Assembly: GCA_038380795.1 (NCBI GenBank)
Contig: CM076267.1
Location: forward strand, 7,113,501-7,177,500
DNA: 64,000 nucleotides
From: Pyrocephalus nanus
Lineage: Eukaryota > Chordata > Aves > Passeriformes > Tyrannidae
Direction of reading: 5' to 3'
The notes beneath the pieces are model-generated. The model saw only the letters and a program-made list of their open reading frames with translations, had not been told where the DNA came from and ran no database searches. Within the stretch, counting starts at the first letter, position 1; each line of letters starts with the position of its first letter. The position numbers and the translations under genes were made by a program. This document shows positions 1-11,470 of the stretch, piece by piece.

Positions 1-430
1 AGTCAATACCCAGTGTTGAACATGCTGCAAACCCTGGTAATGACAGCGACAATAAATTTGCTTCAGGCAGACCACAAGCTGACAGAGCTTCCTATAAGCA
101 CAGCTCCTGCTTTGTTTGTAATAAACTATGAAAATGCAGGGGAATATTTGTGTGTTAGCTTCTGATTCATTTCTTTTTTTCTCTGTACAAACACAGAAAG
201 AAAAAGCGAACGAATGGACAGGGGATGTTTAGGAGCATATTTATTTGCATGCTCGATCATTTTTCTGTGTGTTTATGTTTATGTATCATGCAGATGAGAT
301 GGAGGGATGTAAGTAGTTCCACTAAATTCAGTGTACCAGGAAGAGGTGGAATGCTGAAAGCAGCTTCTGAAATTTCCTGAGCGATGCTACCTTATTAACA
401 TGGAGATAAATTTTTCTTGACTATGTATAT

Positions 431-484
431 GACTTGATGATCTTGGAGGTCTTTTCTAACCCGGTTGATTCTACGATTCTATGC
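431..484 (+). mobile_element. CR1 LINE 3'-terminal fragment
   Basis: The stretch reads like the extreme 3' end of an avian CR1 element: a GATGATCTTGGAGGTCTTTTCTAACC-type segment running into diverged copies of the 8-bp ATTCTATG terminal repeat. It is severely 5'-truncated, as usual for CR1, with no coding capacity. Confidence 0.8.
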
Positions 485-930
485 ATGGGTGAGGCATTGC
501 AAACAGGGTCATCAGCAGAGAGATTAATTTTCAAAATGTGATATAGGATGTTTAAAAAGTTTCCTCCTCTGTGTGAAAAAGTTTGTTGTGGTGGCAGGTG
601 GGCAAAAGAGGGTGGTAAGAGAAAGGAAGCAAAACCTGTCTGGGAATAGGTTCCAGCCTCCAGCACGGTACATCACCTTCTCTCTGCTCATCTCCAGATT
701 CCCTGTTTTCCATCCACACAAACACTAAAGGACTGGTAATTCAGCTTTTGCTAAACCCCAGGTTACCCTTGTCCTTAGAACAGGGGTCAGAAGCTGGAAA
801 TCCTCAGAAGTTTTTCTCACCTTTTTTTTTTCCACTGATTGTTGGACATATTTTGGGATCACCAGATTGATATGCCTACATTATTGTGTTGGACTTTTAA
901 CCTTATATTTACATATTTTATGTATGCAAA

Positions 931-1208
931 GAGAACCTACAAGAAAGAGGGAAGTGGACTTTTTACTAGAGCATGTAGTGAGAGAACGAGGGGGAATGAA
1001 TTCAAACTGAGATTAGATATTAGGAGGCACTGGAACAAGTTACCCAGAGAAGTTGTGGATGCCCCACTCTTGCAAGTGTTAAAGGACAGGTTGGATGGAG
1101 CTGAGCAACCTGGTCTGGTGAAAAGTGTCCCTGTCCATGGTAGAGGGTTTTGGAACTAGATGGTCTTCAAGGTTCCTTCCAAACCAGGCCATTCTATGAT
1201 TCTATGAT
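931..1208 (+). mobile_element. CR1 LINE 3' fragment, 5'-truncated with an internal deletion
   Basis: About 280 bp match the end of CR1 ORF2 and its 3' UTR: the ACTTTTTAC..GCATGTAGTG segment, the GGCACTGGAACAAGTTACCC segment, the GTGGATGCCCC segment, then GGAACTAGATGG and a terminal ATTCTATGATTCTATGAT. About 25-30 bases usual for the family (the AAGAAATTTTTTACTG stretch) appear to be missing at about 1024. The 106-codon open frame over this interval is a remnant of ORF2 and its UTR, not a host gene. Confidence 0.9.
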
Positions 1209-3597
1209 AGTGTCTATATATAGCGTATATTTTATATATTTTACTATGGAATTTTACTGATTGAACTAATGAGCATCTACTCCCTTTTTATTCAGGTTGT
1301 TTTTAAGTAGAAAAACCCCATATGGAGATAGGCTTGATTTGTGTATATGTACATTGTTCCTCATCAGAAGCTGCCAGAAAAAATGTGAGGACATGTGATA
1401 ACAAAACAATTAAAGAAATAGGTAGAGAAAACTTCAGGTGCTGAGGTATTTGTTGTTGGATGGATGACAGGGGTTATTCCAAGTGAGTTAAAAAGTCTGA
1501 TACATTCCGAGAATGAAGCGTCTTTATCTGTGGTTCCCAAACGTCTGTAATAACCTTAGAATTCAATTTCCACAACTCTACAATAGATTCCATGAATATT
1601 TTTCTATCCTTGTTATAACTGCCTGTCTTCTTTAGACAGTGGGAGTCACATGCGAGTGCCATATGTCTATGTAAGTCAAATGCCTCCCATCAGCAGTTCT
1701 TCCATGTGTTGTAGTTAATTTATATTCACAAAAAATATCACAGAAATGATTCAGAAATTGTAATTACTTGATAATGTCAAAAATTGATTAATTAAATGCT
1801 CTAGTGTTTACTCTGCGTTATTATGGCTGCTAACATTTCTGGGCATTTTCATACAGCATTGGTGTCTTTGCTGGGTGAAGTTTATTAATGTAAATTGGAC
1901 TTGACATAAACAAGACTACAGCTAATTATTTCATGTAAATATACACACTGTATAACTCATAAAATCTGCACATCTTCTTGCACTCCTTTTTTTTTTGGTT
2001 TTGTTTTGTTTTTAACTCTGAATGTCTGTTTTAGCTGTAGTAAATTCCTGTTGCTCTAAATAGCACTAATGCCTTTTCAAATTGTGGAATCATTGGTCCA
2101 TAAACTCTTGTGTCACTCTGACACCGCCTTAACTTGCACATGGTCATCAACAACTTTTAACAATCAGGAACTGTCACATGTACCACTACACTAAACTTCA
2201 CTTTGTTCATTTTGTATTTCACTACACAGAGAGGTTTTATACTCACTGAGGACAAGAACTTTCCACAGGCTGAGGTAAATGGGAGAGCAGCCCCGAGCCT
2301 GTACAGGAGACACCATCAGGGTGCTCTGATACAACCAACTTGTCCACATTCCTGGCAAAAAGGCAGGTTGTTCCAATTTGCTGCTGAAATCTTTGGCTGC
2401 TCCAATGCTGCTTCATGATTTTTTGGTAGTTTAGAAGCTCAGAGAGTTCTTGGTGCTTCTCCTTCCTCTGGGACTAGCATGGGTGAGTGCAGCCTGTACT
2501 CTGCACCATTATCTGCATTTGTTGTGGCTCTTATTCCCTGCCTGTCACCCAGAATCAGGCCCTAACCAGCCACCTGAACCTCATTCACAGGGAGTGATAC
2601 TCAGGATAGATGGGTATCCATGGACACTTGGCCTTTATGGAGGCTGTTTTTGCCCAAAATATAAACCCTTGACATCCACCTGTCGATACTGTAGGAGACA
2701 CTTCCTCTTACCTATTGCTCAAAGGAGATGTTAATGTGTATTAAAAGCTCCGTGACTTAGAGGATAACTAATAAATGCAAACTTTCTTGTTATGATTTAA
2801 TCTTTTTCTATTTCAAGATGATTCTAATAAATTCCAGGTAATGCTTTGTATGTGCTTTTACTGATTTATGCTTCTTTTGGGAAAAGGAGATCAGCTAAAA
2901 ATAGCATGGATTTGCCTGTTGGACAAAATATCCAGTTTCCTTTCACTACATAGCCAAAAAGATTAATTTGCCAGTATTTATTAGAAATGACAAACCTTCC
3001 ATAGGACAGAGATACTTTCAGACTCCAGGAATGCTAAGTTTTCGGAGTAAAAGGCATTTGTACAAAAAAATCTGTTTATTTATAACTACCCAAACCAGCC
3101 AAGCATCTGGAAATCTGAATGGTGGTGGTGGTGATTCTTGCCAAAGAACCTCCTTGTCTACCAAGGCAGGGAAGAGCCCTTACAGAATAGTGGTCCTTAC
3201 AGTTCTGCACATGCCTGCCTGAGCCATGAGGTTTGCTGGTCAAACATGTTTCACTGGAAAACAGAATATTTTATGGAAATATAGCATAAATGGAAAATAA
3301 TATAAAACTACAGCATTTTCTCTCCCCATCAGGTATCACTGAGTAGCGGGGTACCCACGTTGTTACACCAGAGCCTGAACTTCTTTAGGGACAGACTCAA
3401 ATGCAGCGGGGCTCTGTGCACCAGCTGTAGATCTTGATAGCATTCCTCTGAGAACTATCCCTGAATCCCTGTATTCAGAGAGCACAGGGTGCAGAATCTG
3501 TCCATCAGTTAACAAGCTTGTGCTATTTCAGGCTTTATTAAACTCTGCTACCGTCTCTGGATCGTGCCTGTTAACAGGGTGCAAAGCGGAAGCCAAG

Positions 3598-3618
3598 CAG
3601 CAGCAGCAGCAGCAGCAG
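3598..3618. repeat. (CAG)7 trinucleotide run
   Basis: Seven uninterrupted CAG units are followed by GAGGAAAAC. The run is not in a recognisable coding exon. Confidence 0.9.
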
Positions 3619-6600
3619 GAGGAAAACCCAGATGATTTTTTACAAAAACAACTGGCTTCAGATGAGTTGGTAAATCAGTCTTAATCACTGCAGCTGAGAT
3701 GCAATATGAACTGTTCACTGAGGCTTAAGTGATTTTGAACAATTAGGAAATTTGCTCGACATATTTATTAAAACAATCATTACAGTTTTTACTGTAATGA
3801 TGTAATGCACATGAGGGCTCTTGCCAGCCTTCTGCTCCACTGCAGAGGCTCTCAATGTAAACTTTCATGTCAGTTATTAATGAAACTGGCAATTTAAAGA
3901 ACATGTTGAAACCAGGTAGGAAAAGAATAAATCAGCAATAATGGCAGAGATCTTCTTTTCCTAAGCCACACAGTTTTGCTTTCATTGCTATTTAAGACCA
4001 AAGGTGAGCAGTCTAGCCAGGTGTGGTATTGAAGAGAGTGACAGAAATATTAATCCAAAGAGGTTTTATCTTTTTTTTTCCTACCTGATTCATTTTTAGC
4101 GTGCAGCAGATAGCTCACTCAAATCTCAATTACATTGCTTTCAGACATGAAAAACAGTCCAGGCAAGAATACATTTATATAAATAAATAAATGTGTCCTC
4201 TTAGGCTGCTGGAAAAGAGTCTATTTTCTATCAGAGGTTTATGCAGTGGGATGAAAACAAAAATAAATATCTTACAAAACTTATAATAGTCTCTGAAGTC
4301 ACTTTCCCTAGATCTAAAGCTTTACCCCAGGGCACTCTTCCAAGATCCTTCAAAAATGACTTGTGTCTCCACACTTAGTGTAACAGCTTATATATCCCCT
4401 TTGTTGCTTTGTTAACATCGTTCCTAATTGCAACAGTCTGCTGTTTGACTGCAGACAGCTTTGTTGTTGTTTGATTTCTAATAACCTTTCCCTGTGAAAA
4501 TGCGACTTTCTGAACTGTAACAGATGATTTTGGGCTCTCTGTGGAGTTCCGGTCTCCAGGGCTGGACGGCTTCAAATACTTGGGGGAACTTGTCTGTGTG
4601 CTTGTTGGGTTGTTCATTTGGTGTTTTTCTCTACTCCCCAGTGCCCAATGTCTTCCTCTGTGAAGCACAAGAGCCTAAATCCATGCTGGTGCTTTCCTGT
4701 CCGGTTCCACATATAAATATTAAGGGAATCAAGGGGTAGTGTTATGGAACACCACGTTAGGACCATCTGGGCAGTGTTTGTCCCAACCAAACTGGGAGCA
4801 GAGTCAGATGAGCCAGAGAGGAATGGGATGTTTCAGGATCTGCAGGGCTGAACAGAACATTTACCTCCCAGCCGTGATTCAAAACTGGTCTGCCCAGCCT
4901 GCGTCCCAATTTCCCTGTTTTATGCACAGCTCAGGCATCCCAACCACGCACTCAGGGCTGGATGGAAGCTTGAGAGCTTGTTCAGGACAGGGAGGGCCGC
5001 AGCAGGCAGGGCAGCTGCCATTTCCCTGCGTGCCTGGATGAGGTGTGTGGGTTTGGGGGAGCTGGGTGTCCCTGCTGACCCAGTCCCAGCCCATCCTGCC
5101 CACCTCCCCGTGCCCCCTGCCCAGCACAGCACTGAAGCACATGGTCGCTTCCAGCACGTGAGTGGCCCTATTGAATTAAGTACGTAATCAAGTGATTTGC
5201 TGGTATCCTTAATCCTTTTCACATATCGCTAAGCTCATTAAACTCTCTTTGATACCAAGCTGTGCAAGTTCCTTAAGAGAGGCAGAGACTACGAGCTATT
5301 TCTCTAGCTTGAATTTATCACCTCCAGCTTCCAAAGAGGGACTCCTGAGTTGCAAGCCTGAGGTTGCTCTAAGGGTTTGCTCTGTAACAATGGATGGGAA
5401 AATGTTCTGTGGGCTGTATAATTTTTGATACCCTGCCCAGCATAACAACGTGGATATGCCAGAACAAATACCCACGTAACCAACCAAAATACCGAGCAGT
5501 GGATCCTGGGCCTCAGTGTAGGCACTTCATTTCCTTTCTCTTCCTTGTTTTCTCCTGACAGCTGTCCAGTTAACAAAGAAAAGAAAAATAAAAAAATTTG
5601 CAAAGCAATTAAGCCCTGCAAAGCGAGATATTTAGTTCTGTCAGAAAACATATTTAGGTGTATTTGTAGGCTTGTGCTTCAGCTCAGACCAGTGATAATT
5701 TGGGTAAAGCAATTCTCTAATGCTCTCTAAATTAGATGAGCTGGTATGTGACATTTGCATACCAACCTCTTCTGCATGCCAGAATACATGCAGCTGTTAG
5801 AAAAATTTTCTACTGCATTTAAGTATATTACAGAACATTTTTCCCTTAAATGAGTGGAGTTATATGCCATCACAGGATAGAGGGAGAAGTGAAATTCTCC
5901 TAGCTGGAAGCTAACTAATTGAGAAGAAAAGGGGTAGGTTTCACTCATTATGCTGAAAAGGACTTTTTTTTTTTTACATCATGAACTCAGTAATCTTGCA
6001 ATCTGGGAGGAATTGCTGGAGGATGGAGTGGGACTCGAAGCAGAGCCAGCGCAGCACAGGCTGCCAAGGTCTGGTCCAATTGTGAATGACAGCATGGATG
6101 GCAATTCTACAACCAGCACAATTGCTATGTAATGTCATCAAATGTATAAAAATACTCTAATTCAAAGTCTCCAACTTCAGATTAAAAATGCTGCATCATT
6201 TTAGAAATGGTTACTTGGCCTTGCACAGCCTTACTGCCTCCAGCTCTGCAGGTGCTCAGTGTCCAGCCTTCTAGGGTTAACAGGCAGAATTGTAACCCTC
6301 TTTTGAAACCCTGGGGCCACTGTGCTTTCACAGCCTTTCTCTCCTAGCTGATTGATTTGTCTTGATAGTACCTAGTAGAAGCACCAGTTGTGTCTACCCC
6401 AGTGATTTTTATCCTTACTCAGTTACTGGATCTTGTGTCTGTTTTGATAAGGAAAAGGTATTTTTCTCATGTATCTGTGAGCCACTTGGATCCTCCTTCC
6501 ACTAATGCAAACTCCTGGAGTCATGTGCTCACATCAGAAAATGAAGGTCCATGTAATTTTTCAGACTCCACAATTAGCCATGCCACTCACAGCCTACATG

Positions 6601-6732
6601 GTGCAAGCATTTGTCTGACACAGCTCCAAGGAAGACATAAAATACTTATATTACCCCTCTCAATGTGATCTATTGGCTACTGTGAAATGTTGGTACTTTA
6701 CTGAATTGTGTGTATTGTCTTTGTGAAAACAG

Positions 6733-6785
6733 TCATAGAATCACGTAGGTAGGGAAAGACCTTCAAGGTCATTGAGCCCAACCAT
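6733..6785 (-). mobile_element. CR1 LINE 3'-terminal fragment, reverse orientation
   Basis: TCATAGAATCAC, then a GGGAAAGACCTTCAAGGTCATTGAG-like segment and CCCAACCAT, form the reverse complement of a CR1 3' terminus. It is short and diverged, with one terminal 8-mer preserved. Confidence 0.8.
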
Positions 6786-9220
6786 AAACAAGTGTGATTA
6801 CTTTGGGGGTTTACTCACATTTTCTGCTATCACTGAATGTGCCAGGTTGTTCTAAATCACGAAGTTGCTGTAAATCTCAAGTGACTGTTTGCTATTTGCT
6901 TCACATTGAGAAAATGATGACACTGGGTACTGATCTGGGGATTGCAGAATCTGGCCTTTTGGGAGAGATGATAACAGAAAAGAGCAGAAACCTGGTCTTA
7001 GGAACAGAGATGTCTGAAGCAGATGGCCTGTTTCAGTCACAGCTGGCACATGAGTGTGCCAGAATAAAGGAGGTACTGCTAACCATGATCTTCTGATCAA
7101 ATCATGGCTGATTTTTTTACATCACTTTTTCACGCTGACAGATCACACACTCCTGAGTTGCAGGTTTTCAAAGAGAAACAGAATAATATTTCTGATTTGC
7201 CACAGGAAAAACTCAATATTAAAGCAGAAGTCATACAAAACAAACATGATGTTTCCTTTTTCCCCATTGTCTTTATTTCTAGACAATATTTTTGAGAAAG
7301 TTGCTTCAGAATGAGTTTTTTACATTGTCGTGGTAGAATTATGCAGAATAAAACTGCTGATCCTATCTTTGCCTGTAGGGCAAAGTGCACTGATGAATAA
7401 ATCAGGAATATTGTTTAATATTACATTAAAAAGATGTAAAGGTATTAATACTAATTTATGCCAGATTCATTGTAGTAAAAAAAAATTAACTAAAAAAGGC
7501 AACTTGTTTTAAAGAACTTGGTAGTGCAACTAATCATCATTATTTATTTGTAAGGTATATTTTTGTGATTTCTAATATTGCAGAATGACTTTACTTATAT
7601 TAGCTTAGAAGAAGCGTGCTGCTTAATTGCCACTGAAGTTGATGCTGTTTCTTGGGATTTACATTATTTAATGTTTTCTGAAAGAAACATCTACAAGATA
7701 CTTCTATTTAGAGCAATTAGAATAAAATTTAAGCTTCAGGCAACCTCAGAGTTTAATGGAAATTTTCACAATATCCAAAGCTTTTCAAGCCATGCAGTTT
7801 GAACAGGATATGACTGAGATGCATTTCCGCAGGCTCCCTGGGCCAGGGACAGATGAGATGCTTTGTGTCATGATAACCTTTGAGGAACCTTTCCTTCTCT
7901 CTCCCTCTCTCTCTCAGTCACTCACTAATTCTCTCAAACAAAACAATAAAATAATTACTTGGAATAAAAACTTGGAACAGTTCCAGTCCTGAAAAATAAA
8001 AATGTATATTTATATATAAATTATGATCATTATAATCAGCAAATATTCATCTTCACCTGCAGAAGACATGTTGGTCTCTGTGGTCTGTCTCATATTCCTG
8101 GTCATGAAGGTAAATGGCTCAGAAGAACCAACTATTTTGCAACAAAAATCCTTATTTTTACACAAACCAAATAGTAATAGTAAAGAAACAACTACTAACA
8201 CAAACAAGAACTCCACAAAGTGGTTTTGTGATGAGTCCAAAGGTAAAAGAGTGGAGATGTAAAAATGGAGCTTTTTTCTCCAGAAAGTGAAGACGGATTC
8301 TTTTCCATATGGTACTTCAATACTTGTTATTTCCTAAAGTATGAGGCTTGAGACATAATTTTGCTTTGCTGAGACATTTCAAGAGAGTTATATTATTACT
8401 GATAGGCTTTCGGAATAATAGTAATGTGGCTGTGTTGGTACTGCTGTCATACAAATATATCATATCATATCATGTTATTCTGTGGGTTCATTCTGAAATA
8501 TTTGATATAAATAACACTGATGTTGCCCTCCTCCTGGAAATGAAGTGACATATTTCTATTACTGACAGATTTCTCTGCTGAGAATAAACATCATCTCTTT
8601 GCATCGAATTTAAAGAATAGGCTTCAATAAGAAAAAAATCCAAATTGTTCATCTGATCGAGATTATTTATCAAAAATTTGTCTAGACACAAGTATGGGGC
8701 TTTCATATAGCTTATATTGCAAGTTATAGCATCTGCAAAAGTTGAAGTGGAAAATTATTTAGGAGCTGAATTATAGCTTCATTTTCAAATAGGGTACATA
8801 CTATAATATTTTTCATACTGTCCTCAAAATAAATATTTGCGTCAAATATTCAGTTCACTTTGATTTATATCTAAAGTAAACAAAATGTGCACTCAAACAG
8901 TGGCTGCACTGCTAAGAAGTTCTTTTTCAGTCTGGATCCAGGGAAGATTATTCTGGGCTTAGATTACATTGGGATATGTAGTTACATGTTCACTAATTCA
9001 TTTGTGCTGCTCATGTATCCTCTGAAAAGTGCACTGGGCTTCTGCCCTGTTCACATGGTATGAATCCCAGAGTGGCTTTAATCTAGATTTTTGCATCACT
9101 GTGATTTCTATGTTCTTGGGATAACTTAGGGAGCACAGTCAAAGTGGACTCCACAAACTGACTCATTTTACAAATGCTTTTGATGTTGAAAAACTAACCT
9201 CTTAATATTTTTTCATTTAG

Positions 9221-9294
9221 GAATATATGGACTCCAACAAATACATAGAGCACTTAGTGACTCTGCTGGAAGAACAACGCTGGAATTTATGGAG
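9221..9294 (+). CDS. NCKAP5: NCKAP5 coding exon A (N-terminal coiled-coil segment)
   Basis: A 74-bp exon in phase 0 at its start and phase 2 at its end encodes EYMDSNKYIEHLVTLLEEQ followed by RWNLW and the first two bases of an Arg codon. I recognise this as the conserved N-terminal segment of NCKAP5, a large protein (about 1,900 residues in mammals) named for binding the SH3 adaptor NCK1 and linked to microtubules; its cellular role is poorly defined. The spacing of Leu, Ile and Glu residues fits a coiled-coil start. The 5' border is supported by branch-point-like CTAAC, a T-rich tract and AG. The 3' border is set by the reading frame of exon B: cutting after AG at 9294 gives LWR-EKLS, as in the family. 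This makes the donor GCAAGT, a non-canonical GC donor. The only nearby GT (9299) would put exon B out of frame. Assignment is from memory of the human protein, not a search. Confidence 0.83.
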
Positions 9295-9300
9295 GCAAGT
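9293..9300 (+). other. NCKAP5: GC-type 5' splice site (AG|GCAAGT)
   Basis: The junction AG|GCAAGT is the best-matching consensus for the minor GC-AG class of U2 introns, which compensates for the T-to-C change by strong pairing elsewhere to U1. It is the only cut here that keeps exon A in frame with exon B. It pairs with a normal CAG acceptor at 49557-49559. Confidence 0.75.
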
Positions 9301-11099
9301 ACTATGCACATACACTTTTATTTATGTTGCTATTTTGGAAAAAAATACTGCATTCCATAGTTTTCATTCTAGAGTTCAAACAAATGATTGGGTATTCAGC
9401 TTCTCCCTTTTTTAATGAAATAAGTAGGGCATCATACACAAGTTGAATCTTGCCTTTGCTAATCAGGGCAGTTACAAACATGCACAGGTTTTTTCATGTT
9501 AAAGCTTCTAAGCAGTGGATGCTAACTCTACTTCAGATTCTTTGAACTGGACTGAATTTAATAAAATGTCTTATATTCTTGAATATAAGCGTTTTCACTG
9601 AATGGCACACAAACTACAGCCAAAACATCAGCAGAGCAGCATGAGCAACTGGGAGGTTTTGAAACTAAAATAAACACAGGTTTACAATTTTGCTGTGCTC
9701 TTGATAGTCCAGACTTTCTATTTCTTCTCTCTTCACGTTGCCCAGAGTTCACCCTGCTTCTAGCAAAGCAGAGTTCACTCAGGTTCAAGCAAATCCACAT
9801 GCTGGTGGGTGTTTCCATGCTGCCAACAGCAAAGTTCTTGACTCCACAAGCACTTCTGAAGATCTCAAACTCTGCGACCCTCTCTAAGTTGGTTGTAAGG
9901 CCTTGCAACCTCGGTGCGCTCGTCTGGTCTTGTCGTCTCCTCACAGATGGAGGTCCTCAGCTCTTGCAAAAGGGTCCTCCCTTCATTCCAGACATAGTTT
10001 CCTCTTTACGATGGGAATTTTATTGATAAAAGCTAGCAAAGAAATTACCTCATCTTCAGGAGCCTCAGAAGTCTCACAGCCTTATGAGTTAATTATATCT
10101 TGGTAATTTTTAAATTAAGTCTTCCAGGCTTTCTGTTTGTATAGAATTGTTATTATCATAGCTGGTGTAAAAAGCTCTGCACAATGGCATTTTGCAGCGT
10201 TTCCCTGTACCTTGTATTTTGAAGTATTTAGCAGCTATTTATTAACTACTCACTATCTCATGTTTTTTTAGTTATGAGCTTAACTCCTATCTAAGATAAC
10301 ATTTAATACAGAGGAAATAGAATAATACCAGTGATGAAACGTTTTCAACATTCACAGCCTTTTTTTTCAAATGTAATATTTAACTTATTTTTTTCTAAAG
10401 AACATATGAGCAGTGGCAATCTTCTTAAATACATAGTCAAATATAAAGTAATCTTTGGGGAACAATTTAATCTTCATACACTGAAGCTTATTTCAACTTA
10501 GTTCTGATCAACGGAGAAATATTGTTTTGTTTGATTTTTCAGCTGTATGTCTCTCATGTACAAAAAAACTTAACTTTGCACATGCCAATACTTGTTGATT
10601 TGCATCTCACAAACCTCTTGACCTATGTGAAATAAAGGAGTATTACGGCATTTACAGCATACAACATTATAATACGGACTAAGTCTCATTCATATGCAAA
10701 ACTCAGAAAGTTCGTGCTTAATTCCTGCTTTTTTTAAAAAAGTAGCCAAAGTAATTGGCACAAAAAAAAACCCCACTAAGTTTTCATTTAAGATTACAGA
10801 ATTCAGGAGACAAGTTTTGTAAGGATGAAGGTGGTAGCATTATATGCAGATGACACCACTAGGTTAAATATAAATTAATAATAAAAATTTTAAACATTAA
10901 AACATCTTTGAAAAGTAGCAGGGGTGGTGACTTCATTTTATTATGAAAAGACATTCAAATGTGTTCTGAAAATTCAGTGGTTTTGGAAAACTCAAAGCAG
11001 TAATTTATTTTTAATATTAATTTATTTTCGCTCTTCTTTTTGTGGGGTGTTGGCATAAAAAGTAAGACCTGTAATGAGCATTACAAGAAAAACCCTTCT

Positions 11100-11470
11100 G
11101 GTTTTGCCGGTCTTCTTTGAACACTTTATTTCTCTCTTTTAAATCTCTACGAAGTTTCACGGCAAGGATTATGCTAATAGCTGGCACTACACAGGGGCAG
11201 TGCTCGGCTGTCTATAGCCAGACAGATGTCCTAATAAATCAGCATAGCCCTCTTCTCAGACTTCATTATGCTCTTGATTTGTGACTACCATGATTTTAAC
11301 CCAGTGGGTCACTGGGCGCTGAACCTGACATTGACCAATAACCCCCACTTTACTCCAGGCGAGCTCATAAAAACGACAGACACAAATTGTGACCATTTAG
11401 CTCCTTCAGCATTACTTACAGCCGGGACAGATTTATAGGGGCCAGGCTAAGACAGAGGAGACTAAAGCCG
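11100..11470. other. Candidate conserved non-coding block
   Basis: This block differs in texture from flanking intron: balanced composition, no homopolymer runs, no repeat similarity, and dense TF-like motifs, for example a CCAAT-type ACCAATAACC near 11334 and TTATGCTAAT near 11168. There is no coding potential in any frame. The call rests on appearance only and needs cross-species alignment. Confidence 0.25.

Larger units (their letters stand above)
1..9220 (+). other. NCKAP5: Intron of NCKAP5 upstream of exon A (5' end outside window)
   Basis: This is AT-rich sequence with no open frame that resembles a known protein. It ends in a good 3' splice site: a CTAAC branch-point-like motif at about 9194-9198 lies 22 bases before a T-rich tract and the AG at 9219-9220. 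It holds CR1 fragments at 431-484, 931-1208 and 6733-6785 and a short CAG run at 3598-3618. I see nothing else definite in 1210-3590, 3620-6730 and 6790-9190, and no sequence resembling the preceding NCKAP5 coding exon. That the stretch is intron follows from exon A starting in phase 0 at 9221 with upstream residues missing. Confidence 0.7.

Noticed and set aside
9295..9299. Extending exon A to use the GT at 9299
   Set aside because: It would add a Gln codon and put exon B out of frame, losing the family-typical EKLS continuation.
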